64,000 nucleotides of DNA from an uncultured Eubacteriales bacterium (GTDB lineage: Bacteria > Bacillota > Clostridia > Christensenellales > CAG-138), in the NCBI GenBank assembly GCA_900540495.1, contig UQGA01000002.1, forward strand, positions 62,001-126,000. Reading direction: 5' to 3'. Of the stretch, positions 42,332-51,169 are shown piece after piece; positions within the stretch are counted from its first letter, which is position 1, and each line of letters begins with the position of its first letter. The notes under the pieces were generated by a model, which searched no databases, was not told the origin of the DNA, and saw only the letters and a program-made list of their open reading frames with translations. A program made the translations under genes and the position numbers.

Positions 42332-42845
42332 GCCCGTGCCGGCGGCGCCGGCCATCCGCCCCACCGGCTGGGCGGATCTTGCGGAGGTCCTCGAGATTTA
42401 TGCGCGCGCCCGTGCGTACATGTGCGCGCATGGCAACGCTGCGCAGTGGCGGGGCGGACACCCGGCGCGCGCACTGGTAGAGCGGGATATCGAAGAAGGG
42501 ACTGGCTTTGTACTCGAAGCGGGCGGCCGGATCGAAGGCGCGTTTGCGCTCGTCGGCGGGGACGATCCGACCTATGCGCGGATCGAGGGCGGGGCCTGGC
42601 GTTCCGACACGCCGTATTGCACCATTCACCGCATCGCCAGCGCGGGGCGGATACACGGCGTACTGCGCGCCTGCGTCGGCTGGAGCGCCGGCAGATGCGC
42701 GCACCTGCGCACCGATACGCATGCGAATAACGCGCCGATGCTGCACCTGCTGCCGGCGCTCGGGTTTGTGCGTTGCGGGATCATCTACGTGGCGGACGGC
42801 ACGCCGCGCATCGCGTTTGAACGGCTGCCGGGGGAGGGCGCCTGA
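42324..42845 (+). CDS. GNAT-family N-acetyltransferase
   Basis: 173 residues with GNAT-like architecture: IRPTGWADLAEVLEIYARAR at the start, a beta-rich core (GTGFVLEAGGRIEGAFALVGG), IHRIASAGRIHGVLRAC in place of the acetyl-CoA loop, then LRTDTHANNAPMLHLLPALGFVRCG typical of the C-terminal half. The substrate is unknown. It overlaps the kinase gene and is likely co-translated. Confidence 0.82.
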   Translation: MHEPVPAAPAIRPTGWADLAEVLEIYARARAYMCAHGNAAQWRGGHPARALVERDIEEGTGFVLEAGGRIEGAFALVGGDDPTYARIEGGAWRSDTPYCTIHRIASAGRIHGVLRACVGWSAGRCAHLRTDTHANNAPMLHLLPALGFVRCGIIYVADGTPRIAFERLPGEGA

Positions 42846-42858
42846 CGGACGGCGCACA

Positions 42859-44142
42859 TCAGCGCAGGCGCAGGCCCTTGGGCAGGTGGTTTTTGAGCGT
42901 GCCGCCGGTCAGCTTGCCAAAACCGAGCGGGTGGCCGTGCCAGCACACGGCGGCGTAGCCTTCGCCGGGCGCATCGCACGCGACGGTTTCGCCCGCGAGA
43001 AACGCGGCCAAAGCGGCCCCGTCGAGTTCGACGGCGAGGCGAAACATCGATTTTTCATAGGACAGGAACAGCGCATGGGCGGGGACGAACCGCCCTTTTT
43101 TGATCTCCCCTGCCGCCACGCCTGCGCCAAGCACGCGCAGCCGTTCCAGATGCGGCGGCAGATGATGCGGCAGCAGGAACACCCGCCCGTCCGGCAGCAG
43201 GCGCGCCGGCTCCTCCGGTACGGCGGCAAGCGTTGTGCGGCAAAACGTCAAAAAGGCGGGGATGGTCTCCCCCGTGGGGTTAGCCGTGGCGGCAACGCCT
43301 TCGCCCCGGCGCTGCAGGAGCGCTGCGAACTGGCCCTCGCCCGGCGACGTGTGCGGGTAGAGCCGCCGCGTTTCAAGCAGCCGGAAATCCGGGTGCGCGC
43401 GCAGGAAATGCGCGACCGTCTCCTCATCCTCTTCGGGGGAAAACGTACAGGTGGCGTAGACGAGCCGGCCGCCGGGACGCAGCGCGACGGCGGCGCTGTC
43501 GAGGATGGCCCGCTGCCGGAAGGCGCAGGCGGCTACGGCCGCCTCCGACCAGTCCGAAACGGCCTGCGCCTCGCGCCGGAACATTCCTTCGCCCGAGCAG
43601 GGCGCGTCCACGAGCGCCGCGTCAAACGCGCCGGGCAGTGCGGTGCAGAGCGCATCCGGCCGCAGCGAGGCGACCACGGCGCAGCGCGCGCCGAGCCGTT
43701 CGAGCGTGCGCTGCAACACTGCCGCACGCGACGGCGACACCTCGTTGGCCACGAGCAACCCCGTGTTGCGCAGCGACGCGGCAATCTGTCCCGCCTTGCC
43801 GCCGGGGGCGGCGCACAGGTCCAGCACGGCCTCGCCGGGCTGCACGCCCAACATCGTTACGGGCACCTGCGCCGACGGCTCCTGCATGTAGAACAGGCCC
43901 GCCGCATGGGCGGGGTGCCGGCCGGGGCGGATGCCGTCGGGCAGGAAATAGGCGTCCGGCGCGACGCCGCATGATGCGAGCGGCGCGCCGAGCAGCCCGG
44001 CGAGCGCGTCGGCCGTGGTTTTGAGCGTGTTGACCCGCAGCGCGCGGCGCGACGGCCGCTCCATGGCGGACAGATATGCGGCAAATCCTTCCGCGCCCAG
44101 CTGCGAATGCATCCGGTCAAGATACGCCTGCGGCAGATCCAT
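42859..44142 (-). CDS. RsmF/NSUN-type rRNA (cytosine-5) methyltransferase
   Basis: 427-residue RNA m5C methyltransferase. SAM-binding LDLCAAPGGKAGQ, the DAPCSGEGMFRR motif and the catalytic cysteine in YATCTFSPEEDEE are intact. The C-terminal extension beginning near LTFCRTTLA with GRVFLLPHHLP and ending GGTLKNHLPKGLRL is the PUA-like tail of YebU/RsmF proteins. The ATG at 44142 lies six bases from GGGGGG; a nearly adjacent ATG at 44148 is too close. It lies 11 bases after the acetyltransferase gene. Confidence 0.9.
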   Translation of the reverse strand: MDLPQAYLDRMHSQLGAEGFAAYLSAMERPSRRALRVNTLKTTADALAGLLGAPLASCGVAPDAYFLPDGIRPGRHPAHAAGLFYMQEPSAQVPVTMLGVQPGEAVLDLCAAPGGKAGQIAASLRNTGLLVANEVSPSRAAVLQRTLERLGARCAVVASLRPDALCTALPGAFDAALVDAPCSGEGMFRREAQAVSDWSEAAVAACAFRQRAILDSAAVALRPGGRLVYATCTFSPEEDEETVAHFLRAHPDFRLLETRRLYPHTSPGEGQFAALLQRRGEGVAATANPTGETIPAFLTFCRTTLAAVPEEPARLLPDGRVFLLPHHLPPHLERLRVLGAGVAAGEIKKGRFVPAHALFLSYEKSMFRLAVELDGAALAAFLAGETVACDAPGEGYAAVCWHGHPLGFGKLTGGTLKNHLPKGLRLR

Positions 44143-44153
44143 GCGCATCCCCC

Positions 44154-44729
44154 CTACAGTTCGCGGATAACCCGGGCGGGGTTGCCCGCGACCACCGTGT
44201 TTGCCGGCACATCGCGCGTGACGACGGCGCCCGCTCCAATTACGCTGTTGTCGCCGACGGTCACGCCCGGCAGCAGGATGGCGGCAGCGCCGATCCATAC
44301 GTTTTTTCCCAGCACGATGGGGCGCGATATGGTTGTCCGCCGCCCGGCGGGATCGAGCGCGTGGCTGGTTGTGATCCGGTTTACATTCGGGCCGACGAAC
44401 GCATGGTCGCCAATGGCGATGCCGCCGCGATCCATGAACATGCAACACGAGTTGATGAACACATTTTTCCCGACGCGGATGTTCCGGCCGAATCCGGCAT
44501 AAAAGGGCGTGTAGATGCGCAGCGTCTCTTCGGGGGCCGTGCCGGTCAGGCGCGCGAACAGCTCGCGCACACGCGCAGGCGGCTGGCAGCCCGCGTTCAT
44601 CTCGGCGCAGATGCGGTGCGCCTCTTCGATGATCGCATCGATCACGCCATAGTCCGGGTCATCCAGCGAGACGGGATACCCGGCGCGGTCGCGCGCAAGG
44701 ATCCCCATGGGGATATGCGGTTGCTCCAC
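44154..44729 (-). CDS. Left-handed beta-helix sugar O-acetyltransferase (Maa/LacA type)
   Basis: 191 residues. A helical N-terminus (Maa domain) is followed by hexapeptide repeats: IRVGKNVFINSCCMFMDRGGIAIGDHAFVGPNV, then PIVLGKNVWIGAAAILLPGVTVGDNSVIGAGAVVTRDVPANTVVAGNPARVIR. The catalytic histidine is probably that of TSHALD. GGAGG is eight bases from the GTG start at 44729. It probably detoxifies sugars by acetyl-CoA-dependent acetylation. Confidence 0.92.
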   Translation of the reverse strand: MEQPHIPMGILARDRAGYPVSLDDPDYGVIDAIIEEAHRICAEMNAGCQPPARVRELFARLTGTAPEETLRIYTPFYAGFGRNIRVGKNVFINSCCMFMDRGGIAIGDHAFVGPNVNRITTSHALDPAGRRTTISRPIVLGKNVWIGAAAILLPGVTVGDNSVIGAGAVVTRDVPANTVVAGNPARVIREL

Positions 44730-44901
44730 CTGTCAATCCTCCGTTTTCGTTGCGGCTGGGCGGGCAAAGCGGCGCGGTATCTGCGCGTTTCCCTACCGCT
44801 CACAGTATAGCATACCGCCCTTCCCCTGCAAAGTTTTACGCCACGTTTTCCCGTATTTACAAAAAGTTCATAAATTGCTTACATCTGCCGCGCAACCCGG
44901 A

Positions 44902-44930
44902 TGCTATAGTATGAGTGTTATTATTAACAC
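44902..44930 (+). promoter_or_regulatory. Extended -10 promoter with a palindromic operator at the start site
   Basis: TGC-TATAGT at 44902-44910 is an extended -10 without a good -35. Five bases later comes the perfect inverted repeat GTGTTA-TTAT-TAACAC (44915-44930), which would cover the transcription start. It is probably a repressor site controlling the following ABC operon; no regulator gene is adjacent. Confidence 0.55.
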
Positions 44931-44984
44931 AACATTTTGTGTCTGAAAGTCATTGGCGACTCAGGATACGGGGGTATGGCGCGT

Positions 44985-45755
44985 ATGGAGCAACAGCCGC
45001 TGATCGCGGTGCGCGAGGCAAAAAAGGTCTATCGGGTGGGCAGCGTGGACGTGCATGCGCTGCGCGGCGTCAACCTCACGATCGAAGCGGGGGAGCTGTG
45101 CTGTATCCTTGGCCGCTCCGGTTCGGGCAAGAGTACGTTGCTCAATGTGCTGGCCGGCCTTGAACATGTGACTTCCGGAGAGCTGATCGTCGCCGGCAGG
45201 CGCCTTGAGCGCATGAATCAGAGCGAGCTGATCCGCTTCCGGCAGCAGCACGTCGGGTTTATCTTCCAATCCTTCAACCTCATGCCGTATTATAACGCGC
45301 TTGAAAACGTCGCGTTCCCGCTGGCGTTTCGCGGCGTGCCCACGTATCGGCGCAACCGCCTGGCGGCGGATATGCTGAGGCTCGTCGGGCTGGAGACGCA
45401 CATGAAGCACAAGCCTTCGCAGATGAGCGGCGGGCAGCAGCAGCGCGTGGGCATTGCGCGCGCGTTGGTGACGGACCCGGAGATCGTGTTTGCCGACGAG
45501 CCGACCGGCAACCTCGATTCCACGACGTCCGACGAGGTCATGCAGGTGATCTGCCGCATTCTGCGCGAGAAGGGGAAGACGCTCATCATGGTCACGCACG
45601 ATGCGAACATGGCCGCTTATGCGGACAAGGTCGTTCATTTGCTTGACGGCCGGATTGTGGACGTCCGGCGGCAGGCGCCGATGGGCGCCCCGGCGGACGC
45701 AGCGCAGCCGGAGGCGGCCGATAAGGAAACGGATCAGGAGGAACAGGGAGCATGA
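44985..45755 (+). CDS. MacB/LolD-type ABC transporter ATP-binding protein
   Basis: 256 residues. Walker A GRSGSGKST, Q-loop IFQSFNLMPYYNALENV, signature MSGGQQQRVGIARAL, Walker B IVFADEPTGNLDS and switch VTHD are all canonical for the LolD/MacB/FtsE group. A C-terminal Ala/Glu-rich extension (about 25 residues) is added. Starts at 44976 and 44985 are possible; spacing from GGGGGT favours 44985. It overlaps the next gene by four bases. Confidence 0.92.
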   Translation: MEQQPLIAVREAKKVYRVGSVDVHALRGVNLTIEAGELCCILGRSGSGKSTLLNVLAGLEHVTSGELIVAGRRLERMNQSELIRFRQQHVGFIFQSFNLMPYYNALENVAFPLAFRGVPTYRRNRLAADMLRLVGLETHMKHKPSQMSGGQQQRVGIARALVTDPEIVFADEPTGNLDSTTSDEVMQVICRILREKGKTLIMVTHDANMAAYADKVVHLLDGRIVDVRRQAPMGAPADAAQPEAADKETDQEEQGA

Positions 45756-47404
45756 AACGCAAATGGTTGACAGGGGCAAAGGCGCGGCGGCTGCTTGCGT
45801 TGCTGCTCGGCGCGATGCTGCTGGCGGGTTGCTTTGGCACGGCGCTGGCAGAGGATGAGGACCTGCCCGACGAGCCGGTAAGCGGCTCAGAACCCGTGGA
45901 CGTACCGACGTTAACGCCTACGCCGTCCCCTACGCCAAGTCCTACCCCGACGACGATCCATGTGGTGCTCGTATCGCCTACGCCGCAGGCCGGGGACGAC
46001 GGGCAACCGGACGGCGGCGGGGAAGAGGAGCCTGCGCCCGAGCCGGATGCAGGCGGGGAGCGCGTCGAATTGTCCCGGTGGCTGGGCGGCAAGCAGGAGA
46101 ACGGCGAGGTTCCGGCGCTCAATGGCGAGCGTGGCGGCAAGCTCACGATCACGCTGCCCCTGGTCGCGCGATATGACCTTGCGGACGTGGAGATCGAGCC
46201 GGTCTACAGCACGAGCCTCGACAGCTTCCCGTTCGTGCTGCCCACGATGTCCCTCGCTGTCAAAAAGGCGGAGGACCCGAACGGCGGCGGCACCGGCGCT
46301 CTGGCGGCGGGCGAATGCTGGCAGGTCGTGTACAAGGACCTCACGTTCAGCAACGACATCACCAAGGGCGTCAAGCAGGTGGATTTTCAGGTGCGCTATA
46401 CCTATCAGGGCGTGCGCGCGGAGGAGACCATCAGCGTGTTCGTCAACGTTACCAAGGGCGTTTCCACGGGCGGCGGTGGCGGCGGGGTCACGTTCCGTTC
46501 GCAGCCGAAACTGATCGTGGAGAAGTATTCGCTCGATACCGATCGGCTTTATGCGGGCGAGCCGTTTGAGCTGACGCTCGAACTGCGCAACACTTCGCCC
46601 GACGAGGCGATCAAAAACATCCAGCTTCACATGAGCGAGGAGACGGGCGTTGTGCTGCCCGCGGAGAACGGGAGCAACACCATCTATATCAGGGAAATCG
46701 AGAAGGAGGGGCTGTCCGTCGTCAAGGTACGGCTCCAGGCGGCGCCGGACGCGGAGGCGAAGGCGTATGCGCTTTCCCTCTCGTTCAGCTATGACGGCGT
46801 GTCGAGCAAGCAGGCGTATACCGCCGAGGAATCGATCACGCTCCCGGTCCAGCAGCGCATTCGCATCAAGTGCGACGATCCGCTCGTGTACGACGAGCCG
46901 TGGGTGGGGCAGACGATCGCCGTGGGCGTGTCGCTCTACAACATGGGGCGATCCACCGTGTACAACTGTATGGTCGGCGTAGAGGGCGAGGGTCTCTCCC
47001 TGCCGGAGACGTACTTTGGCGGCAATGTCGCAAGCGGCGGTACGCTGCGCGCCGAATTTGACGTGCAGACGGATGTGGCCGGCGACATCGCGGGGACGGT
47101 CGTCATCACGTACGAGGATGTATACGGCGAGCAGATGGAGGAGCGGCTGCCCCTGCCGCTGCTGGTAAATGAACCGATCGTCATCGATCCCGTACCCGGT
47201 ATGGACGGCGTGATCGACGGGACGGGGGCCGATCTGCCCGCTGTGGACGGCTATCCGGCCATGGGCGGCGCGGACGGCATGGCGGACGGGGGTGGCGTCG
47301 CCTGGTACTGGTGGGCGCTGGCCATCGCGGCCGTCGCCGCCGGCGTCGTGGTGCTCGGCGTGCGGCGGCACAGGGCGCGCAAGAAGGAGCTGGAGGCGCT
47401 ATGA
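45752..47404 (+). CDS. Exported membrane-anchored protein of the ABC operon (CARDB-like)
   Basis: 550 residues. A cleavable signal peptide with a lipobox-like LAGC (Cys near residue 29) is followed by a TPTPSPTPSPTPTT linker, beta-rich repeats resembling CARDB/NEW1 adhesion modules (KLIVEKYSLDTDRLYAGEPFELTLELRNTS; a related one near DEPWVGQTIAVGVSLYNMG) and one C-terminal membrane helix (WYWWALAIAAVAAGVVVLGV) with a basic anchor. It takes the place of MacA between ATPase and permease, but has no MacA-type hairpin or lipoyl domain. It probably binds an extracellular ligand or a peptide. Confidence 0.75.
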   Translation: MKRKWLTGAKARRLLALLLGAMLLAGCFGTALAEDEDLPDEPVSGSEPVDVPTLTPTPSPTPSPTPTTIHVVLVSPTPQAGDDGQPDGGGEEEPAPEPDAGGERVELSRWLGGKQENGEVPALNGERGGKLTITLPLVARYDLADVEIEPVYSTSLDSFPFVLPTMSLAVKKAEDPNGGGTGALAAGECWQVVYKDLTFSNDITKGVKQVDFQVRYTYQGVRAEETISVFVNVTKGVSTGGGGGGVTFRSQPKLIVEKYSLDTDRLYAGEPFELTLELRNTSPDEAIKNIQLHMSEETGVVLPAENGSNTIYIREIEKEGLSVVKVRLQAAPDAEAKAYALSLSFSYDGVSSKQAYTAEESITLPVQQRIRIKCDDPLVYDEPWVGQTIAVGVSLYNMGRSTVYNCMVGVEGEGLSLPETYFGGNVASGGTLRAEFDVQTDVAGDIAGTVVITYEDVYGEQMEERLPLPLLVNEPIVIDPVPGMDGVIDGTGADLPAVDGYPAMGGADGMADGGGVAWYWWALAIAAVAAGVVVLGVRRHRARKKELEAL

Positions 47405-48684
47405 GGCTTTGCGATCTGCTCTCGATCGCGTTTTTGAACCTGTGGCGGCGCAAGCTGCGCGCGTTTCTGACCGTGCTCGGCATGACGATCGGCGTGGCGT
47501 CGATCGTGGTCATGGTATCGCTCGGCATCGGCATCCGCGAGGCGACGATCCAGAGCTTTGCGGGCACCGGCAGCCTGACGTTGATTCAGGTCAACTCCTG
47601 GTCGTACGTGGACATGGGGGATGGCACGGGGACGAGCCGCGAAACGGAGCTGAACAGGCAGAGCGTCGAGGCGTTCAAACAGATTCCGGGCGTGCGCGCG
47701 GTCATGCCGATGGTCGAAACGTACGGGCTGCTCAAGAGCGGCCGGTACGTGTCGGATGTGAACATCCTCGGCGTGGAGGCGGAGCTGGCCGCGGAGTTTG
47801 ACCTCACGCTTGGCGAGGGCGTCTATCCGGAGGCCCGGCGTGGCAGCACCAAGGAGATGGTCGTGGGCAGCTACGTGCTGCAATGGTTCCGGGACCCGAA
47901 CACCGGCAAGCAGGCCGTCGACCGGGACGGGAATCCGCGCGTCGAGCTGGACGACCGCTTCCAGCTCACGTTCGACTACAACAACGTCTACCAGTCCGGC
48001 GGCGAGAGCATGGAGCCGAGGGGTTCGATGTACAAGATCGAGATGGTCGGGCGCATGCAGGACGAGGGCAACTATTCCTATTATTGCCTGATGGAGATGG
48101 AGACGCTCGAGGAGCTCATCAAGGACAACAAGGATTATGTGGGCGGCGGCAAGGGGACCTACAACCAGGTGCTCGTCAAGTGCAACGAGCTCGAGGACGT
48201 CAAGGCCGTCAAGACGCAGATCGAGAACATGGGCTACGGCACGTACAGCGCGCAGGACGCCGTGGAGATGGCGGAGGAGCAGACGGCGCGCATCCAGTAC
48301 CTGCTCGGCGCCATCGGCGGCGTTTCGCTGCTCGTGGCGGCCATCGGCATCATCAACACGATGATGATGAGCATTTATGAGCGCACCAGGGAGATCGGTA
48401 TCATCAAGGTGCTGGGCTGCCGCATGAGCAATATCGCGGGCATGTTCCTCGCCGAGTCGGCGTTCATCGGCCTGTTCGGCGGCGCGCTCGGCCTTGGCGT
48501 GTCCTTCGGCCTCGGGCTGCTGCTCAACGCCGCGCTCGCCTCCTCCGGGCTTACGAGCGTGATCCCGCTGTATCTGGCCGTGGGCGCGGTGGCTTTTTCC
48601 GTGCTTGTCGGCCTGCTGGCCGGGCTGTATCCGGCCGTGCGCGCCATGCGGTTGAGCCCGCTGGCAGCCATCCGCAACGAGTGA
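47401..48684 (+). CDS. MacB-like ABC transporter permease (FtsX fold)
   Basis: 427 residues with the four-helix MacB topology: N-terminal helix (LRAFLTVLGMTIGVASIVVMVSLG), a large extracytoplasmic domain (about residues 45-285) and three C-terminal helices (LLGAIGGVSLLVAAIGIINTMMM, FLAESAFIGLFGGALGLG, YLAVGAVAFSVLVGLLAGLYPA) ending LSPLAAIRNE. Such mechanotransmitters drive efflux or extraction without moving substrate through the membrane. The ATG overlaps the previous stop (ATGA). Confidence 0.92.
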   Translation: MRLCDLLSIAFLNLWRRKLRAFLTVLGMTIGVASIVVMVSLGIGIREATIQSFAGTGSLTLIQVNSWSYVDMGDGTGTSRETELNRQSVEAFKQIPGVRAVMPMVETYGLLKSGRYVSDVNILGVEAELAAEFDLTLGEGVYPEARRGSTKEMVVGSYVLQWFRDPNTGKQAVDRDGNPRVELDDRFQLTFDYNNVYQSGGESMEPRGSMYKIEMVGRMQDEGNYSYYCLMEMETLEELIKDNKDYVGGGKGTYNQVLVKCNELEDVKAVKTQIENMGYGTYSAQDAVEMAEEQTARIQYLLGAIGGVSLLVAAIGIINTMMMSIYERTREIGIIKVLGCRMSNIAGMFLAESAFIGLFGGALGLGVSFGLGLLLNAALASSGLTSVIPLYLAVGAVAFSVLVGLLAGLYPAVRAMRLSPLAAIRNE

Positions 48685-48828
48685 CGCCTGCGGGCGGCCA
48701 GCGGGGCGGAGCTCCGTTCGGCCGTCCGTTTCCCATCTTTTCCTTTTCCCGATTGCGCTAAAAACTGTGGCGTTTTTTCGCCCGCTGTTGTATGATAAAA
48801 GGAATCAGGCGAATATGGAGGATTTTCC

Positions 48829-49104
48829 ATGAAAAAAGCGATTGTCACCGTCATCGGGCACGACCGCGTGGGGATCATTGCGCGCGTGAGCACGTTGCTG
48901 GCCGAATACGGGGTGAACGTGCTGGACATCAGCCAGACGGTCATGAACGAGTATTTTACGATGGTCATGCTGGCGGATGTGCAGGGCTGTACGACCGACT
49001 TTTCGACGCTGCGGGACGCGCTGGTGCATTTGGGCGAGGAGATGGCGCTTTCCATCCGCATCCAGCACGAGGACATCTTCAACGCCATGCATGCGGTGAA
49101 CTGA
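48829..49104 (+). CDS. ACT-domain protein (UPF0237 type)
   Basis: 91 residues forming one ACT domain: [38 protein letters not shown], a likely amino-acid-sensing fold. GGAGGA precedes the ATG and a TATGAT -10-like box lies at 48791-48796. It is always paired with the UPF0210 gene that begins one base after its stop. Confidence 0.92.
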   Translation: MKKAIVTVIGHDRVGIIARVSTLLAEYGVNVLDISQTVMNEYFTMVMLADVQGCTTDFSTLRDALVHLGEEMALSIRIQHEDIFNAMHAVN

Positions 49105-49105
49105 T

Positions 49106-50464
49106 ATGCAGAACCAGAGGGAGATTCTTGAAACCGTCCGCATGATCGAACAGCAGCATCTCGACATTCGGACGATCACGATGGGCATTTCGCTGTACGA
49201 TTGCGCCGACGCCGATCCGAAGGCTGCCTGCCGCAAGATCTACGACAAGGTGACGCGTATGGCGGGGCAGCTTGTGCGCACGGGCGAGGCGATCGAAACC
49301 GAGTACGGCATTCCGATCGTCAACAAGCGCGTGGCCGTTACCCCGGTGGCGGAGGTGGCGGCGGCGTCGGCGACGGTGGACTACGTGCCGTTTGCGGAGG
49401 CGCTCGACCGGGCGGCCGAGACGCTCGGCGTCAATTTTATCGGCGGGTTTTCCGCGCTCGTACAAAAGGGCATGACCGAGGCGGACCGCCGCCTCATCTC
49501 CGGCATCCCGGAGGCGCTGGCGGTGACGGAGCGCGTTTGCTCTTCGGTCAACGTCGCCTCCACGCGCGCCGGCATCAACATGGACGCCGTTGCGTGGATG
49601 GGCCGCATCATCAAGGCGACGGCGCGCCGGACGGAGGCGCGCGGCGGGTTCGGCTGCGCCAAGCTCGTCGTGTTTGCCAATGCCGTGGAGGACAATCCGT
49701 TCATGGCGGGCGCGTTCCATGGCGCCGGCGAGCCGGAGTGCTGCATCAACGTGGGCGTATCCGGCCCCGGCGTGGTCAAGACCGCGCTTGAACAGGTGCG
49801 CGGCGAACCGTTCGACGTGGTGGCCGAAACCGTGAAGAAGACGGCGTTCCGCATCACGCGCATGGGCCAGCTCGTGGCGCGCGTGGCGGCGGAACGGCTG
49901 GGCGTGCCGTTCGGCATCGTCGACCTGTCGCTCGCGCCGACCCCGGCGGTGGGCGATTCCGTGGCCTATATTCTTGAGGAGATGGGGCTCGAGCGCGCAG
50001 GCGCCCCGGGCACCACGGCGGCGCTGGCGCTGCTCAACGATGCGGTGAAGAAGGGCGGCGTCATGGCGTCCGGCCATGTGGGCGGACTTTCCGGCGCGTT
50101 CATCCCGGTCAGCGAGGACGCCGGCATGATCGAGGCGGCGCGCAGCGGCGCGTTGACGATCGAAAAACTCGAGGCCATGACGTGCGTCTGCTCGGTCGGC
50201 ATCGATATGGTGGCAGTGCCGGGCGCAACCAGCGCGGACACGATTGCCGGCATCATTGCGGACGAGGCGGCCATCGGCATGATCAACCAGAAGACGACGG
50301 CCGTGCGCATCATCCCGGTCCCCGGCAAGGACGTGGGCGATACGGTCGCCTACGGCGGCCTGCTCGGCACCGCGCCGGTCATGCGCGTCAACGGGTGCGA
50401 CAATGCGGCGTTCATCGCCCGCGGCGGCCGCATCCCGGCGCCGATTCACAGCCTGCGCAACTGA
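49106..50464 (+). CDS. PFL-family protein (UPF0210)
   Basis: 452 residues of an uncharacterised family distantly related to pyruvate-formate-lyase-type folds. Typical runs are [63 protein letters not shown] and [16 protein letters not shown]. No activity is known. Together with the ACT partner it probably forms a regulatory or metabolic unit sensing an amino acid. Confidence 0.92.
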   Translation: MQNQREILETVRMIEQQHLDIRTITMGISLYDCADADPKAACRKIYDKVTRMAGQLVRTGEAIETEYGIPIVNKRVAVTPVAEVAAASATVDYVPFAEALDRAAETLGVNFIGGFSALVQKGMTEADRRLISGIPEALAVTERVCSSVNVASTRAGINMDAVAWMGRIIKATARRTEARGGFGCAKLVVFANAVEDNPFMAGAFHGAGEPECCINVGVSGPGVVKTALEQVRGEPFDVVAETVKKTAFRITRMGQLVARVAAERLGVPFGIVDLSLAPTPAVGDSVAYILEEMGLERAGAPGTTAALALLNDAVKKGGVMASGHVGGLSGAFIPVSEDAGMIEAARSGALTIEKLEAMTCVCSVGIDMVAVPGATSADTIAGIIADEAAIGMINQKTTAVRIIPVPGKDVGDTVAYGGLLGTAPVMRVNGCDNAAFIARGGRIPAPIHSLRN

Positions 50465-50489
50465 GGCGCGGGGAGGGGAAGAAGCGGAT

Positions 50490-51047
50490 ATGGAACAAGG
50501 TTTTTACGTCGATCCCGTGCTGTACGAGGGCAGGCCGCAGAACCCGACCGGGCGTGAAGCGCGCGAGCTGGCCGTCTATGACCTGCTCGACCGGCTGGGC
50601 GTCGCCTATGCGCGTGCCGATCACGACCCGGCCATGACCATCGCCGACTGCGGCGCCGTGGACCGGCTGCTCGGCGTGGCCATGTGCAAGAACCTGTTCC
50701 TGTGCAACGCGCAGCGCACGGCGTTCTACCTGCTGCTGCTGCCGGGGACCAAGCCGTTTCGCACGAAGGACCTCTCGCGCCAGATCGGCTCGGCGCGCCT
50801 GTCCTTTGCCGATGCTGCGCATATGGAGGAATACCTGGATATTTTGCCGGGCGCCGTGTCCGTCATGGGCCTGATGAACGATACCGGCGGGCATGTCCGC
50901 CTGCTCATCGACCGGGATGTGACGGAGGCGCCGTACATCGGCTGCCATCCGTGCGTGAACACATCCAGCCTGCGCATCCGCACGCCGGATCTGCTCGGGC
51001 GGTTTTTGCCGCACGTGGGACATGCCCCCACGTTTGTCACGCTCTGA
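50490..51047 (+). CDS. Prolyl-tRNA deacylase (YbaK/ProX type)
   Basis: 185-residue trans-editing protein of the PrdX/ProXp-ala family, which removes wrongly attached alanine or cysteine from tRNA-Pro. LGVAYARADHDPAMTI, CKNLFLCNAQRTAFYLLLLPG, RTKDLSRQIGSARLSFA, PGAVSVMGLMND and HPCVNTSSLRI are family signatures. GGAGGGGAAG precedes the ATG at 50490. It follows the UPF0210 gene after 25 bases. Confidence 0.9.
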   Translation: MEQGFYVDPVLYEGRPQNPTGREARELAVYDLLDRLGVAYARADHDPAMTIADCGAVDRLLGVAMCKNLFLCNAQRTAFYLLLLPGTKPFRTKDLSRQIGSARLSFADAAHMEEYLDILPGAVSVMGLMNDTGGHVRLLIDRDVTEAPYIGCHPCVNTSSLRIRTPDLLGRFLPHVGHAPTFVTL

Positions 51048-51169
51048 ACGAACCGGGCCGAACGGCCAGCCCTCTTGGGAATACCGGCCAACGGTTCGGC
51101 TCTCCGGCCACAGGGATACGGGGAGACGGAGCGAAGACGGCGCGACTGCGCCGGGAAACGGAGGAAGCC

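Noticed and set aside
45752..47404. Calling the middle gene macA
   Set aside because: There is no coiled-coil hairpin or lipoyl domain; the protein has beta repeats and a C-terminal anchor.
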